A stretch of DNA of 64,000 bases from Branchiostoma floridae (lineage: Eukaryota; Chordata; Leptocardii; Amphioxiformes; Branchiostomatidae), in contig NC_049986.1 in assembly GCF_000003815.2 (NCBI RefSeq), positions 1,064,864-1,128,863 of the forward strand, given 5' to 3'. The notes beneath the pieces are model-generated. The model was given only the letters and a program-made list of their open reading frames with translations. It made no database searches and had not been told where the DNA came from. A program made the translations under genes and the position numbers. Of the stretch, positions 21,779-33,047 are shown in pieces. Within the stretch, counting starts at the first letter, position 1, and each line of letters starts with the position of its first letter.

Positions 21779-22714
21779 CCCTCAAACCACCGTATGGGGT
21801 CAAAACTGACCCCAGACGTATATTAATATGTGCCATTATGACATTTCTGGTTGAAAACAAATTTCCTCCCATGAGTTTGTTTGTATGTATGTCTTATAAC
21901 TTCTCATACGTTTTTACGGAGATTAGCCCATTTTTGATTAAGTTATTATAGAAAATTTATGTATGGTCCAGTGGGGTCAAAAATGACCCGAGCATTTTTT
22001 TAAAACAAACTTTTGAGACCCACGCATAAGCTGCTTGTCGTATGATCACGAAATTTTCAGAGAATGGTGTACATGTGCAACGAAATCATGGTGACAAGTT
22101 TTGTGTTATTGTCATGTTATATGACGACACAATGGCGTTATTTAGCTTAAATCGGCCGCCATCTTGGATTTTGACTTATGACGTCATCAAATTAGCATAA
22201 ATTATGAATATTGAATCATGAAATTTACGTTGAATTTTATAAGATGTCATGCACAAGTGTAATTTGCCAAGAAAGCCTTACAACTTGAATGTTTAACCCA
22301 AAATTAGAAAATTGCGTCATAAATATGCCTGCCAGAATTCCGTTGCCATGGCAACATGAAAAATAATGAACTTTTTTTATTCACTGAAATTGCTTGCTAT
22401 CAACATTGTCTCAAAAAGGACCAAGTTTGGTGGCCCTAGCATTAGCTATTTAGGGTCTATGTGACTTTGAAGTTGGTGCAAGCATAAAAAAAAAAAACCT
22501 TACCCGGTCTGAATAGTGTTAGTGCAAAATGTGGTCCTCCCGATCTTTTGCATAAATTATGATAATGAGTTAGAATTATTCTCACCTTATCATGCCAAAC
22601 TGTCCCACATAGACTAATGAAGCTATACATATATACAAATCACAAAATGTTATGGGTTCAGTTTTGACCCCATACGGTAATCTACGTCAGAAAAAACGTA
22701 CGGTGGTTTGAGGG
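21779..22714. mobile_element. Family-C MITE-like element, full length, TTAA flanks (copy 1)
   Basis: The inverted ends CCCTCAAACCACCGTATGGG and CGTACGGTGGTTTGAGGG lie inside TTAA on each side (21775-21778, 22715-22718). Subterminal GGGGTCAAAACTGACCCC is itself inverted at the other end. Internal motifs are GCCGCCATCTTGG (22155), TGACGTCA (22179) and GTTGCCATGGCAAC (22342). It is 936 bp with no coding capacity. The ends and TTAA point to piggyBac-type mobilisation (inference). Confidence 0.88.
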
Positions 22715-22719
22715 TTAAG

Positions 22720-23472
22720 AAAGGTGTGTCTGACTTTTATACTGCAAAGTTTAGAGTCCCACCTTAACAGCAAAATTTGCCTAATACAGGAAACTTTCTT
22801 AATCGTAATTTGACGGAAGGCTATGGAAGTCCACTTAATACCAATGATTATGCAAAAGTTCATTTATCAAAGCACTGGTGACATCTGACTGACAGTACGT
22901 GCGAGAGTAAGCTGTATAGAAATTAGCTACGCATGAGTACAGTCCTTAGTGGGGTGACCGTAGCTCATCTCTAAAAGTTCACAACCCGGTTAATATGTGG
23001 CCCCCTCAATCTGGCATGTCCAGTTGTAATCAAACACCAGGTAGTTGTCAGTCCTTTGGAAATGGGGAATAAATCGGTTACACATCTCTCTCATATATTC
23101 AAAAGACCACCCGCCCTTTATGAAAAGTTACAATTGAAAACGACATAAAAAAAGGATCCATGTTTATGATTGATGGCATGTGAACGAATTCGGACCCAGA
23201 ACCTCTGGGTCTTTGTCAAGTTCGGAAAGCGTGGGCGATTGTTTGTGAGTAGCAGTTGGGGTCATACTATTTCACATGCCATCAGATAGGGTTAAAGGTA
23301 CTTTTTAATATACTACGTAAACCATACACTTGGGAAAAGTTATCCGCATTTGAAATGTCCTGAAATAAAAATGGAAGTAATTTTGAAAGCGTTTGTACAC
23401 GTAATTGAATTGTACGATCGAAGTTTGAAATGCTTTAATAATATTTCTGCTTCTTCGACTTTATCGCACGAA
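22720..23472. other. Intron before the PAN exon, nothing recognised
   Basis: It ends with a pyrimidine-rich acceptor (TTTCTGCTTCTTCGACTTTA, then GAAG). Confidence 0.4.
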
Positions 23473-23473
23473 G

Positions 23474-23712
23474 ATATCTTCACTAAGGAGAAAGGCCACT
23501 TCTTCGGTGATTGGCCTGACCACATAGCAGATTACAACAGCATAGACGCAGACGAGTGTGCCCGCCGCTGTCTCCAAGGTTACGGCTCTTACGACGGGGT
23601 CAAACCTCCATGTCTGTCGTTCAACCATCGCCCCGCGGGATCGCCAGAGGGAGGCAGTGCACGGTGTTGGCTCCGCAGTAGTGACAAGGACACGGCGGCG
23701 TCTCCGGGTTCT
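23474..23712 (+). CDS. PAN/apple-like domain exon, 5' part, broken by LINE
   Basis: After an AG acceptor the phase 1 frame reads IFTKEKGHFFGDWPDHIADY, then DADECARRCLQ, PCLSFNHRP and ARCWLRSSDKD. The Cys order with DECARRC, PCLSFN and ARCWL matches PAN/apple domains, which bind proteins or glycans. The exon stops being genic at the target duplication 23697-23712. Adding 30084-30126 gives 282 nt, exactly 94 codons, phase 1 on both sides like its neighbours. In this haplotype translation would run into the LINE poly(T) and stop at about 23766, removing the LamG and lectin domains. Whether the insertion is fixed or polymorphic cannot be seen. Confidence 0.8.
23697..23712. repeat. LINE target-site duplication, left copy
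   Basis: GGCGTCTCCGGGTTCT, identical to 30068-30083; 16 bp. Confidence 0.95.
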
Positions 23713-23960
23713 TTTTTTTTTTTTTTTTTTTTGAGTACCCAAAATTCTTTTATTCACAAGTCATAAATCTAAAGTACAGAACATTCAAAGATAATCACCT
23801 AATCACTATAGAACATACGACTAAATATACAGAACTAAAGTCGATCATTATAGAATATTTGAACTAGCATTACCTTACCATTTTACACACTAGTCTACCT
23901 TTACTCAGTCATCTAGACATATGCATATACTATCATACTATAACACATTTACATATTGTG

Positions 23961-24125
23961 GCAGGGGCCATTCCCACTGGCTTTTTTTGGCTAGGGTTTG
24001 CTCCCTAGGACTTTTTTTACAGGGGTGTTTTATCCCCCCTGGATTTTTTGTGCTAGGGTTTCTTCCCTAGGACTTCTGTGCAGGGGTGTCATCCCTGGGT
24101 TTCTGTGCAGGGTTTTCCTTCCCTG
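23961..24125 (-). other. Array of about six G/C-rich hairpins in the LINE 3' UTR
   Basis: Read on the element's sense strand, successive short stems of three to six G/C pairs appear: AGGG...CCCT, CAGGG...CCCCTG, CTAGGG...CCCTAG, CAGGGG...CCCCTG, CTAGGG...CCCTAG and AGTGGG...CCCCT. They alternate with A- or CACAG-rich linkers. Possibly a recognition structure for the element's own reverse transcriptase, but function is inference. Confidence 0.7.
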
Positions 24126-24817
24126 GTTTCAATTTTACACATATCACAAATTTACATGAATATTACTCAAACATTCCATTTGCATTAAAAAAAAATCAGA
24201 AGATTCAAAAGGAATCACAAATATAAACACATCAAGTATACCACTATCTTAGCACTAACAAACTCACACAAACATTGCAATGTTTACAAATACAACATTA
24301 GGCTTACAAAAAAAACTTAACATTAGAACAATAAACACAAGAAGCAAACGTTAAAAGCTGAAAACATTAAAAAAAAATACACAAACATGATCATCACATC
24401 AGTATTAAAGACAAAAATACACAAATAAGTAGGATACAAAACAGTCTTACACTAGTTACAGCAAGCATACAATTTCCAAAAAACAAACATTACAATTTAC
24501 AACAAAAAAAAAAAAAAAAAGCTGCATAAGCAGGTTTACACAAAAAGACATGATCAACTTTACAAAGCAATAGAGCAAACAAGAAGAAAGTAGTCATCAC
24601 TCATCCAGAATTGAGAAAAAAAAATGACAGGCATAAGCAATCTTAGCTAAACAGTGATCTGTACTACTGTGCAATATAAACATCAAGACAACATCAGGTT
24701 ACAAAAACAGAAACATTCTGTTACATCACATAATTTACTTTTGGACTAATGGCTGTCACAGCAATGACAAGTGGAGAGCACAAATCCACAGAGCATCATC
24801 AACAGTCAAGAACATTC

Positions 24818-27800
24818 TTACCTTGAATGGATACAATGCCAAATATGTGTGTCATTCCAAAAATCCCAGAGAAACATCTTGAAAATGTCATCATTCAATA
24901 ATTTCACCTCGCTATCTTTATCTTGAACCCACGATTTGAAAATAGCAAATTTTGCTAAAGTCACCACTTTGTTTACAAAATGGCTGACCTTTGACCTATA
25001 TTCATAACCTAGAAAAATAGTTGACTTGGTAATTTTTACCCTAACCCCCTTATGAAATAAAAAGTCCTCTATCTTCTGCCAGAAATGTTTCAGTCGTTTA
25101 CATTCCACAAACATGTGTACATAGTTTTCCTCTACATTACATATCCCACAAGTTGGACTGTATACTTTACCTGTCTGATCTTTTATTTTCCATTTATTCA
25201 ATTTGTATTTACAAGGCAAGATTTGGTGTAACAACTTAAAGTTAAATTCTCTTAGCTTGTTTTCTTTAATGTCTACAGTTAGCCCTTTCCATATTAGCTG
25301 TTTATTCAATACAATAACATGTAGCAATTCCCCTAAGTTATCAATACTCTTTCTCTCTGTAAATATCTGCTTATTTAAATGGTTGTATACAGTTCTAGAT
25401 ATAGCCTTCTCTAGTGGTATAAATTTATCTTGAAGCAATCCAATTTGTGTTGGTTGAGATTCTAGTTTATTTACTTGGTTAGAGTGCTGAGCTAATTTTG
25501 TTTTCCATTCTTTTGGTATCGCATTAAGAAGGTTATTGTGCTCAGCCAAAAAGTTTTTGGTATCGTTTAATTTTTCCAATAGTGTCCTTGCTAATATAAA
25601 ACTACCACCAGGAAAAATATCTTTAATCTGAATTAGGCCTTCCTTTATCCAGTTTCTATAAAATAATGTTTTTCTCTTCAAAGTGATGTTCTGATTACCC
25701 CAAATTACTTCATTCAGTATTTCCTCTAATGTCTGAGGTTGTTTAGTTATCCCCCCTCCTGCTTTATGCCAAGCAAGGACAACAGCTTTATAGAAGTTAG
25801 GTATTTTGGGGATTTCTGGACAATGTTCTTTAGTTAGGAAATTCATTTTGAAAATCAAATTGTCATCACCATAATATTTAAGATAAAAGTTGGGGATTGA
25901 TTTCCACTGGGCCATAGGTCCATTACAAAGTCTTCTGACCCATGAAGCCAATAGACCCTGAATCTGACATCTAACATTAACCATTTTTATTCCACCTTCA
26001 CAGTAGTCTCCAATTATACAGTTTCTAGAAATTTTATCCTGTTTATTATCCCAAAGATAGTTCCATAATGTCCTTTCTATCTTCCTTATTGCCCATTCTG
26101 GGGTATCTATATTCATGAAGTTGTAAATTAGTTGGGCCAATGCAAGTTGTTTAATGACTACTACTTTACCATATAGGGTTAGTTTCCTACTTTTCCACAA
26201 GTTAAGTGTGTTCTTTAGCTTCTCTATTTTCTTTTCCCAATTTAGGAGTTCACATACACTTGGGTTATGGCCAAAGTAAACACCAAGTGCTTTAATGGGT
26301 TCTTTTGTCCAATCTAAGTCTAAGATTCTTTTATCACTTTTCTCCCATACACCAATCCACATAGCTTGGGTTTTAGATTTATTAAGTTTAGTTCCTGCTA
26401 CCTTACTGAATTCTGTTATAACCTCCACTGCATTTAGTATTGAATTTTCATCTGCTAAAATTAATGTTGTGTCATCAGCTACCTGGCTTATTTTAATTTC
26501 CTCACTACCCTCATTATGTGGAACTAAGATTCCCTTTATATCTTTAGAGGTTCTAATCTTAGTGGCCATAATTTCTGTCACAAGTATAAACAGCAGACAA
26601 GATAATGGGCACCCCTGCCTTATACCTCGGCTTAATTCTATAGGCTCTGATATCCAGCCGTTATTTAATATATTACAGCAAGTATCTGTGTATAGTATTT
26701 TTATCCATTCTATAAATGCAGGGCCAAAGTTAAATTTGTGTAGAGTTTTGTACATGAAGTCTCTATTTACAGAGTCAAAGGCTTTTTCAAAATCCAAGAA
26801 CAATAGAGCTCCAGTCTTTCTTTCGTGTTTAGAATAGAAAATTATGTCATTTATTATTCTGATATTTTGTCCAATGAAACGCCCTTTAATATATGCTGTT
26901 TGACTTTGGTTAATAAGTTTTGGAAGTACCTTTTTAACTCTATTAGCTATGGTAAAGGCTATAATTTTGTAGTCACAGTTAAGTAGGCTTATGGGTCTCC
27001 AATTCTTCAAAAGGTACAATTCATTTTTTTTATGTAATAGTTTTAGGAGTGCTGTTCTTTGTGAGTAAGTTAATTTTTTGTTTTGATAACCCTCTAAAAA
27101 TGATTTGTGTACCAGGGGCCCTAAGCTACTCCAAAAATGTTTAAAGAACTCAGAAGGAAGTCCATTTGGCCCTGGGGCTTTATTATTTTTCATTCCATTT
27201 AAAGCTTGCTCACATTCTTCTAAGGTTATTGGTTTATCTAATTCATTTTTCTCATCATCATTAAGTGTATTATCTAATTTTATATCTGACAAATATTCTT
27301 CAACATTATCTGGATTAATATTATCCTGACTATATAGGTCCTTATAGAAGTTTACAGCTTCTGCTAGAATTTCATGTTGATCAAAAATGTCCCTGTCTCC
27401 CTGTTTTAGCATATCTATGTTGGATTTAGTTATGTTTTTCCTTTCTAGATTGAGAAAAAATTTAGAGCATTTTTCCCCCTCTTTAATCCATTTGGCTCTA
27501 GACCTTATGTAGGCTCCTTTTGCCCTTGTTTCATATAATTTGTCTAGCTGTAATTTTGCCCTTACTAGTTTATCCCTAGTTAATGAATAATCTGCCTCAC
27601 TTTCAGAATTTTCTAGAATTTCAGTTAGTGTTTTTATTTTGGTTACTAAATCATTTTCCTCTTGTCTACTTTTAACAGCTCTCTTCTTACAGTGAGAAAT
27701 GGAGAATTCTCTAATTCTTACATAGCATAATTCCAAAAGTAAACCAGAGGGTAATTCAGACTCCTCTGTTATTGTGTTTTGAATCAGTTCTTTAATCTCA

Positions 27801-28076
27801 TTACAATACTCTTCCTCTTTAAGTATTTCAGTGTTTAGTTTCCAATAGTTGGGGCCTCTATCTTTTGCTGTGTTATATAGTTTAAGAAAAATTGCATTAT
27901 GGTCTGTTTTTACACTAGGTCTAATATCACACTTTCTGACTGAACTGATTATGGATTTTGAAATGAACCAATAATCTAATCTACATGAAACCTTATGGAA
28001 GTTATCCCTGTAGGTATACTGTCTAAGCTCTTTATTTTTTCCCCGCCAAATATTCCAAAGGTTTAGGGGATGAACA
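24818..28076 (-). CDS. LINE ORF2: endonuclease 3' part, reverse transcriptase and C-terminal zinc-binding tail
   Basis: From about 28076 the frame begins FVHPLNLWNIWRGKNKELR and includes SCRLDYWFIS and TDHNAIF, the end of the APE-type endonuclease with its catalytic Asp-His. It then runs without a stop through the 972-residue frame that starts at the methionine at 27736. Reverse transcriptase motifs follow in order: NWRPISLLNCDYK, LLFLDFEKAFDSVN, GIRQGCPLSCLLF and QVADDTTLIL. The metal-binding box reads VADD rather than the usual YADD or FADD. A CGICNVEENYVHMFVEC zinc-type motif closes the protein. It is upstream of the hairpin 3' UTR. It makes an enzyme for target-primed reverse transcription; whether this copy is active depends on the two frameshifts. 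Confidence 0.9.
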
Positions 28077-28147
28077 AAATTTTCTTAAAACTACTGGAGA
28101 CTGTTCTACATTTATCCATTGGCCCCTCCCTTTTTTATCCTTAATCA

Positions 28148-28624
28148 CTAAGGGGACCCTGGCATTATAAACCCCCCCTGGCCGATATCTCTAGTAGTGT
28201 CATTACTGAGCTGTCTATTATCATCTATCCATCTAATAAGGTTAGTTAGGAAGGAATTTCTATCAGTTACTTTATTTGGGGCATAAATATTAACTAATGT
28301 TAAGTCAAGGTCTCCTATATGGCAATTAATTAGGATCTTTCTCCCTTCCCCATTATCATCAAAAACGTCTATGTTTTCTACATTACATTTGGGTCCAAAA
28401 TAGATGGAAACTCCTCTACTTTTACTGGTTCCACAGGAGTGGAAGCCCTTCCCACCCCAGTCTAGATCAAAGGCAGTTTCTACTTCCGAAGTTACATGTG
28501 TTTCTTGTAAAAATACTACATCTGCTTTTTGGTCTTTGCACCATTTAAATATAGATTTTCGTTTAATCTTATCTCTAATCCCTTTAACATTTAAGGCTAA
28601 GCAATTAAGATCAGCCATACTCAC
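28148..28624 (-). CDS. LINE ORF2 N-terminal endonuclease segment, separated by frameshifts
   Basis: The frame starts MSMADLNCLALNVKGIRDK and holds VVFLQETH (the conserved catalytic Glu of APE-type endonucleases) and LVNIYAPN. It ends prematurely after a run of seven Gs at about 28173. Beyond, the sequence continues in another frame (VPLVIKDKKGRGQW, NVEQSPVVLR) and again shifts at a T4 run near 28080 before joining the main ORF2 frame. The GDFN-type motif expected in between is not clear. Two single-base indels in homopolymers would explain the break. Confidence 0.85.
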   Translation of the reverse strand: MSMADLNCLALNVKGIRDKIKRKSIFKWCKDQKADVVFLQETHVTSEVETAFDLDWGGKGFHSCGTSKSRGVSIYFGPKCNVENIDVFDDNGEGRKILINCHIGDLDLTLVNIYAPNKVTDRNSFLTNLIRWIDDNRQLSNDTTRDIGQGGFIMPGSP

Positions 28625-28799
28625 AAGATATTATACAGTTGTCAGCACATTTTTTGTCCTTTGGACATAAGCTCCTTACCAGAGTACAGAAAAGTCCGGG
28701 CGTCAAATCCATAAGTCCGAAAGTCCACAAAATCATAAGTCCGTTGCCTTTCCAAGTTCGTCATCCGCGAGTAGAAAGAAGTGCTTCTCACGCGCGTAG

Positions 28800-29939
28800 T
28801 CAGGTGGTGGTGTCCCCGTCCACAGGTGTTCCGCGGGCCTTCTTCTGCGATGCCGGAGGACTGGAATCGCTGGTCGTACTCAGCCCTCTCTTCCTCGGGG
28901 TGCTAGCTGGAACCGCACGCATCCTCGCCTCCTTCATCAGCCTCGTCAGGGCGTCGTCTCGCTCGCTGTCCCTCTGCTGCCGAGCATGGGCCTTGGATCT
29001 TTTCCGCCTCGCCAGAGCTGGTGTCTTCGGGCTGACATTCTCGTCAGCTGGTGCCCCGGAAGTACTCAGACGGTGGTTGACCTCAGTGTTGTTTCCGGAA
29101 GTGTCTTTGTTGCCGGAAGTGTTGGGCGATGTTGTTGCCGCTGGTTCCACGTAGAGACGGAAACTTTCCTCAATAACATCTTCAGGTGATGGTGAAGGGA
29201 TCTCCTGCACGGTGGTGATGTACTGACAGTCAGGGTCGCCTCTCTTGTGCCCTGACATACCGCAGTCCCTGCAGACGATGTCGTTGGGGCAGATCTTGCT
29301 GTAGTGCCCCTTCAGAAGACATTTCCCGCAGGTCATGTCTTCCGGTTTCTTGTGGTACTGCTCTCGGTGTTTCACAGTACCACGGAAGTTTCCAAAGGTC
29401 ATCTTGACAGGCAGAGGTTCGGCTGGAATATCAATAAACACGAACCTGTTGCCGTTCTTCCATCGTGTCAGCTTCTTCTCCTCGTCCCGGTCCTTCTCGT
29501 ACATGACGGCGCTTCTGAGTTTGCAGCCGAAGCGCTCAAGGGTTTTCACAATGTCGCGATCGTCGGCAGACAAAGGAATCCCCTTGATCGTCACTCGTGT
29601 TGTGGGCCTGTTGTTTTCACCCTGACCACCAACGATGTAGGGGTTGTGGTCGTAGAGGGGGATCTTTTTCCCTCTCAGCGTCAGCCCTTCGGCCAGAAGG
29701 GCTGTCCGTGCCGCCTTTGTCTTTGGGTAAAGACGCCACAGCCCTCCCACCAGCTGGGCTCCCTCCATGGTCTCGTAGCCGGCGATCTTCTCGGCTGCAC
29801 CACAGATTTCCCTCGTACTGAGCCACCGATCTTCTCTCCCGATGGCCTCGCTGTATTTCATGTAGGCAGGCTTGACCATCGGCATGGTGGAGTCTGCCGA
29901 CCGCGTCGTCAAGGTGGTAACAGACGCGTACGTCGCCAT
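28800..29939 (-). CDS. LINE ORF1 protein with RRM-like region and zinc knuckles
   Basis: The 379-residue intact frame starts at the first methionine, 128 bases from the element's 5' end. Residues about 115-190 (TTRVTIKGIPLSADDRDIV, then FVFIDIPAEPLPVKM) look like an RNA-recognition-motif fold. Then come two zinc knuckles, CGKCLLKGHYSKIC and CRDCGMSGHKRGDPDC. The C-terminal third is Ser/Thr/Lys-rich and basic (ARRKRSKAHARQQ, ASQKKARG). This is the layout of ORF1 nucleic-acid chaperones of Tx1-type L1 elements, which coat the LINE RNA. It is more GC-rich than ORF2. Confidence 0.9.
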   Translation of the reverse strand: MATYASVTTLTTRSADSTMPMVKPAYMKYSEAIGREDRWLSTREICGAAEKIAGYETMEGAQLVGGLWRLYPKTKAARTALLAEGLTLRGKKIPLYDHNPYIVGGQGENNRPTTRVTIKGIPLSADDRDIVKTLERFGCKLRSAVMYEKDRDEEKKLTRWKNGNRFVFIDIPAEPLPVKMTFGNFRGTVKHREQYHKKPEDMTCGKCLLKGHYSKICPNDIVCRDCGMSGHKRGDPDCQYITTVQEIPSPSPEDVIEESFRLYVEPAATTSPNTSGNKDTSGNNTEVNHRLSTSGAPADENVSPKTPALARRKRSKAHARQQRDSERDDALTRLMKEARMRAVPASTPRKRGLSTTSDSSPPASQKKARGTPVDGDTTT

Positions 29940-30067
29940 CTTGTCTTCTCTCGATGTTGTTGTCTCAGGCGTCTAGGTCTTCTCAGTCTTGTTTGATGTA
30001 CTGAAGCCTCCAAAAACTTGTTGATTTTGATAACTGGATACTCTCCAACACTTTCCTCACCAAATAA

Positions 30068-30083
30068 GGCGTCTCCGGGTTCT
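30068..30083. repeat. LINE target-site duplication, right copy
   Basis: GGCGTCTCCGGGTTCT, identical to 23697-23712. Confidence 0.95.
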
Positions 30084-30126
30084 GAGTGGGACACGTGGCC
30101 TCACCGAAATTACTACCAGAAGAAAG
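30084..30126 (+). CDS. PAN/apple-like domain exon, 3' part
   Basis: In frame with the 5' part through the duplicated target, it reads GS|EWDTWPHRNYYQKK and ends in phase 1 at the donor AAAG|GTAAAC. This is the downstream remnant of the exon disrupted by the LINE. Confidence 0.78.
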
Positions 30127-30164
30127 GTAAACTATACCTACCGTTTATTATCTAAAGCATGTCT

Positions 30165-30533
30165 NNNNNNNNNNNNNNNNNNNNNNNNNNNNNNNNNNNN
30201 NNNNNNNNNNNNNNNNNNNNNNNNNNNNNNNNNNNNNNNNNNNNNNNNNNNNNNNNNNNNNNNNNNNNNNNNNNNNNNNNNNNNNNNNNNNNNNNNNNNN
30301 NNNNNNNNNNNNNNNNNNNNNNNNNNNNNNNNNNNNNNNNNNNNNNNNNNNNNNNNNNNNNNNNNNNNNNNNNNNNNNNNNNNNNNNNNNNNNNNNNNNN
30401 NNNNNNNNNNNNNNNNNNNNNNNNNNNNNNNNNNNNNNNNNNNNNNNNNNNNNNNNNNNNNNNNNNNNNNNNNNNNNNNNNNNNNNNNNNNNNNNNNNNN
30501 NNNNNNNNNNNNNNNNNNNNNNNNNNNNNNNNN
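30165..30533. other. Assembly gap (369 N)
   Basis: Unknown sequence, followed by a G-rich run and the start of a family-B element. The gap probably reflects the homopolymer and repeats. Confidence 1.
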
Positions 30534-30544
30534 CGGGGGGGGGG

Positions 30545-31410
30545 GGGGGGGTTGGGGTGGGGTTGGTTGCTAAAAGTGCCCGCGGCAACTTTGACGTCCT
30601 GTAGCTCCCGAAATGCATGTGCTAGAACAACCAAACTTCGTGACTTTTCCAAGATTATGGTAGGCAACAATTGAAAAAAAATAGAGTAAGTTTATCATTT
30701 TGCGTGTCGCCATGGCAACGTCTTTCTGAAAGGCAGATTTTACAAAAATCACTAATTTTGGTTTAAACAATGGGATTTTAAGATTTTCTTGCCTAACAAA
30801 ACTTCTTTATCATATAGATTTAATGTCTAACACATCTTAGTTGAACATTCATAATTAAATTCCTTATTTATGCTAATATGATTACGTAATTGGTCAAAAT
30901 CCAAGATGGCCACCAATATCATGATAAAAAGTATATCCAGCTTATTTTCACTCGGATTTCATCACTTTCAAATAGAAAACATTCATATGAACGTTTCTAA
31001 TCCATTTTCATGGTGTGTTTGCGTTATATGTTGAAAAAATGTATCTTAAGACATTTAAGGTTGATAATCCCAGATGGCGGATAGCTAAACTACAGATGAC
31101 GTCATTGTATGACGTAATTTGATGTAATTTTGACGTCTTTGCGTCAGCTTCTGACAACAGAATTCTTATAAGTCTTTAATATTGATAAAAAGCCTTTATT
31201 GGTAACTTTTTTGGTGAGATATTTAGGTATTATGGGAATTCCCCGTTTTAGCAAAAAAAATCTATTCATGACATCATAATTACGTCATATTACTTAATAA
31301 AGATTATAAAAATTGAAGAATTATAAAACTTGACGCGGAACACATCCCCTGCAAATTTGGTGATCGTACAGTAAGCCGTTTTGATAATACGAAGGGGGGG
31401 GGCGAATGAG
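30545..31410 (+). mobile_element. Family-B MITE-like element
   Basis: It begins in a G run, then GGTTGCTAAAAGTGCCCGCG, and ends near ACGAAGGGGGGGGGCGAA. It carries GTCGCCATGGCAAC (30716-30729, one change from the X-box palindrome) and AAGATGGCC. Low coding capacity. Confidence 0.75.
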
Positions 31411-33000
31411 TAAGACAATGTTTTGCCCCCTCCAATCTGTGATCGTGGGAAAATTTGCCAAACAACTCCTTTGGGAAGTTTCAGGTGCAAGACTTCTGGT
31501 GACCTGTGGTGCCCCTAAGCCATTTATTTTACTGAGAAGTCAAAGTGATAGCTATAGGCTACCTTTGCAAATACCGCAAAAGCGTTCATCTCCAAGCACG
31601 GCTCATCGGAAACACACACATTTATGCCGTTCTATACTAGTGCATTTATGTCAGACAACTGATCAATGGCCTTCTGTTTTATGTTGCTTCCACCTTACAA
31701 CTAGTTATCACTAAAACAGGAGAACACGATACTACTGGTAGTCGCATGTCTCTTGAGAGCATTGCTACAATACTGGCTGACTTGAAATGGGGGGATAACG
31801 CTGCTACAAATTTATGCTTAAGAAAGCAAAAAGCCGTTTCTTTCTGTGAAGGTATTATGAAACTCCAATCCTCCATCTCAGTACTTCCTTAAGCTTTATA
31901 CTCCTTTCGTCAGACCAGAGGTTAGGACTGACAATTAGACTGGTTACAAGGATGTAGCGGGATCAGAAGAGGGTGCTACACACAAAGGCAGCGGTTACAG
32001 TTTCAGCTCTGCAGTGCATTGAAAGACCAAAGAGAGTATAGCAAGTGTTACGATCACGTCCGGACGGTCTGGGATCACATGGTGAGAGCACGCAACCCTG
32101 GCACCAGCCTCGCCAAGCTTGGTTATTAGTTTTGTAGAGGTTAACCTCCTTGGTTTGGTACTTCCATGGTAGAAATACAAGGAACTCTCAGAAGCTAAAT
32201 GGGGGTTACTACTTTTTAAAGATGTAATCTTCAATTGGGATGATAATGCAAGAGTTATTTCTTTGACAGGTCTTCAGAAGTGTTTTTGAACGTCGATTTT
32301 GATTCTTATGCTAATTCCTTCACATAGATTACCCACGAGCAAACCTGTTCTTGTATTTGCTGGAATAGCTAATATTACACTCTAGTTTTTTATTGATGTG
32401 TGTTCAGTTTATGTGCACTTTATTTGCAAAGTCGTGCCCAGAGGCTTATTGCAAGTAAATGGTAGAAACATAGGAGACATACATGTGACAATAAACAGTG
32501 ATAAAAATTATTGCAAAAAGAGACTACTTGAATATTATAGTGTTGGATATTTCTAAACAGGTTGCAATTTGCATTGACTTCTTTTTTAAAAAGCAGAGCA
32601 AGACGAAAAGCATTCTGTGATTTTAACTTAAGAGGAAAGTAGCTTTCTGTCCGCTTGTGGTTGGGGAACATGTCATTGTGACTTCTCTAAACGAAATAAC
32701 TCGAGATCTTTCGATTTGATTAAACGAACGCTAAGTCTTGGAAAAAAATAACCTATGTCTGGATAAGAAAGTCCACCCAAGTGATGAAGCGGGACGAAGG
32801 GGGGCACTAGCCAAGCCACGTAAAGCCCCACTAACATCAGCTACATATTACGCCGAGAAGCAGAATGCGGGGAGGAACCTACCAGCTCCGGATAGTGGAG
32901 TTTGCGTTACACAGAACCTAGAAAAAAAGCCAATGGAAAACTCCTTGTCCAAGCCAAAGGGCATTCTGGAGCTTATTTTGTTAGGAAGCAATTAAATTTC
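31411..33000. other. Intronic stretch, no confident gene
   Basis: A plus-strand 85-residue frame at 32738-32995 (starts MEKNNLCLDKK) has no recognised domain. Nothing else supported. Confidence 0.35.
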
Positions 33001-33002
33001 AA

Positions 33003-33047
33003 AACATTGCTGGACAAGTTTAGAATGACAACACTTTAACCTTTTTC
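33003..33047. repeat. Direct repeat flanking the duplicated block, left
   Basis: AACATTGCTGGACAAGTTTA and the bases following, to CCTTTTT, recur at 35270-35315 with about one change in 45. Confidence 0.88.

Larger units (their letters stand above)
23713..30067 (-). mobile_element. Full-length Tx1/L1-like LINE inserted in a coding exon
   Basis: On the minus strand the order is a short 5' UTR (30067-29940), ORF1 (29939-28800), an endonuclease-reverse transcriptase ORF2 (28624-24818), a 1.1 kb 3' UTR and a poly(A) tail (T run 23712-23732 on plus). A perfect 16-bp target duplication flanks it, which together with the near-intact frames means a young insertion. ORF1 with an RRM-like region and zinc knuckles, and ORF2 with an AP endonuclease and LDFEKAFDSVN, fit the L1 group, probably the Tx1 branch. 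Endonuclease frameshifts sit in homopolymers and might be sequencing errors. Confidence 0.93.

Noticed and set aside
28639-29996. Plus-strand proteins opposite LINE ORF1
   Set aside because: GC-rich antisense shadows of a well-supported ORF1 with zinc knuckles.
32738-32995. 85-residue plus-strand frame as an additional receptor exon
   Set aside because: No domain, no convincing acceptor or phase 1 donor; left as unassigned.
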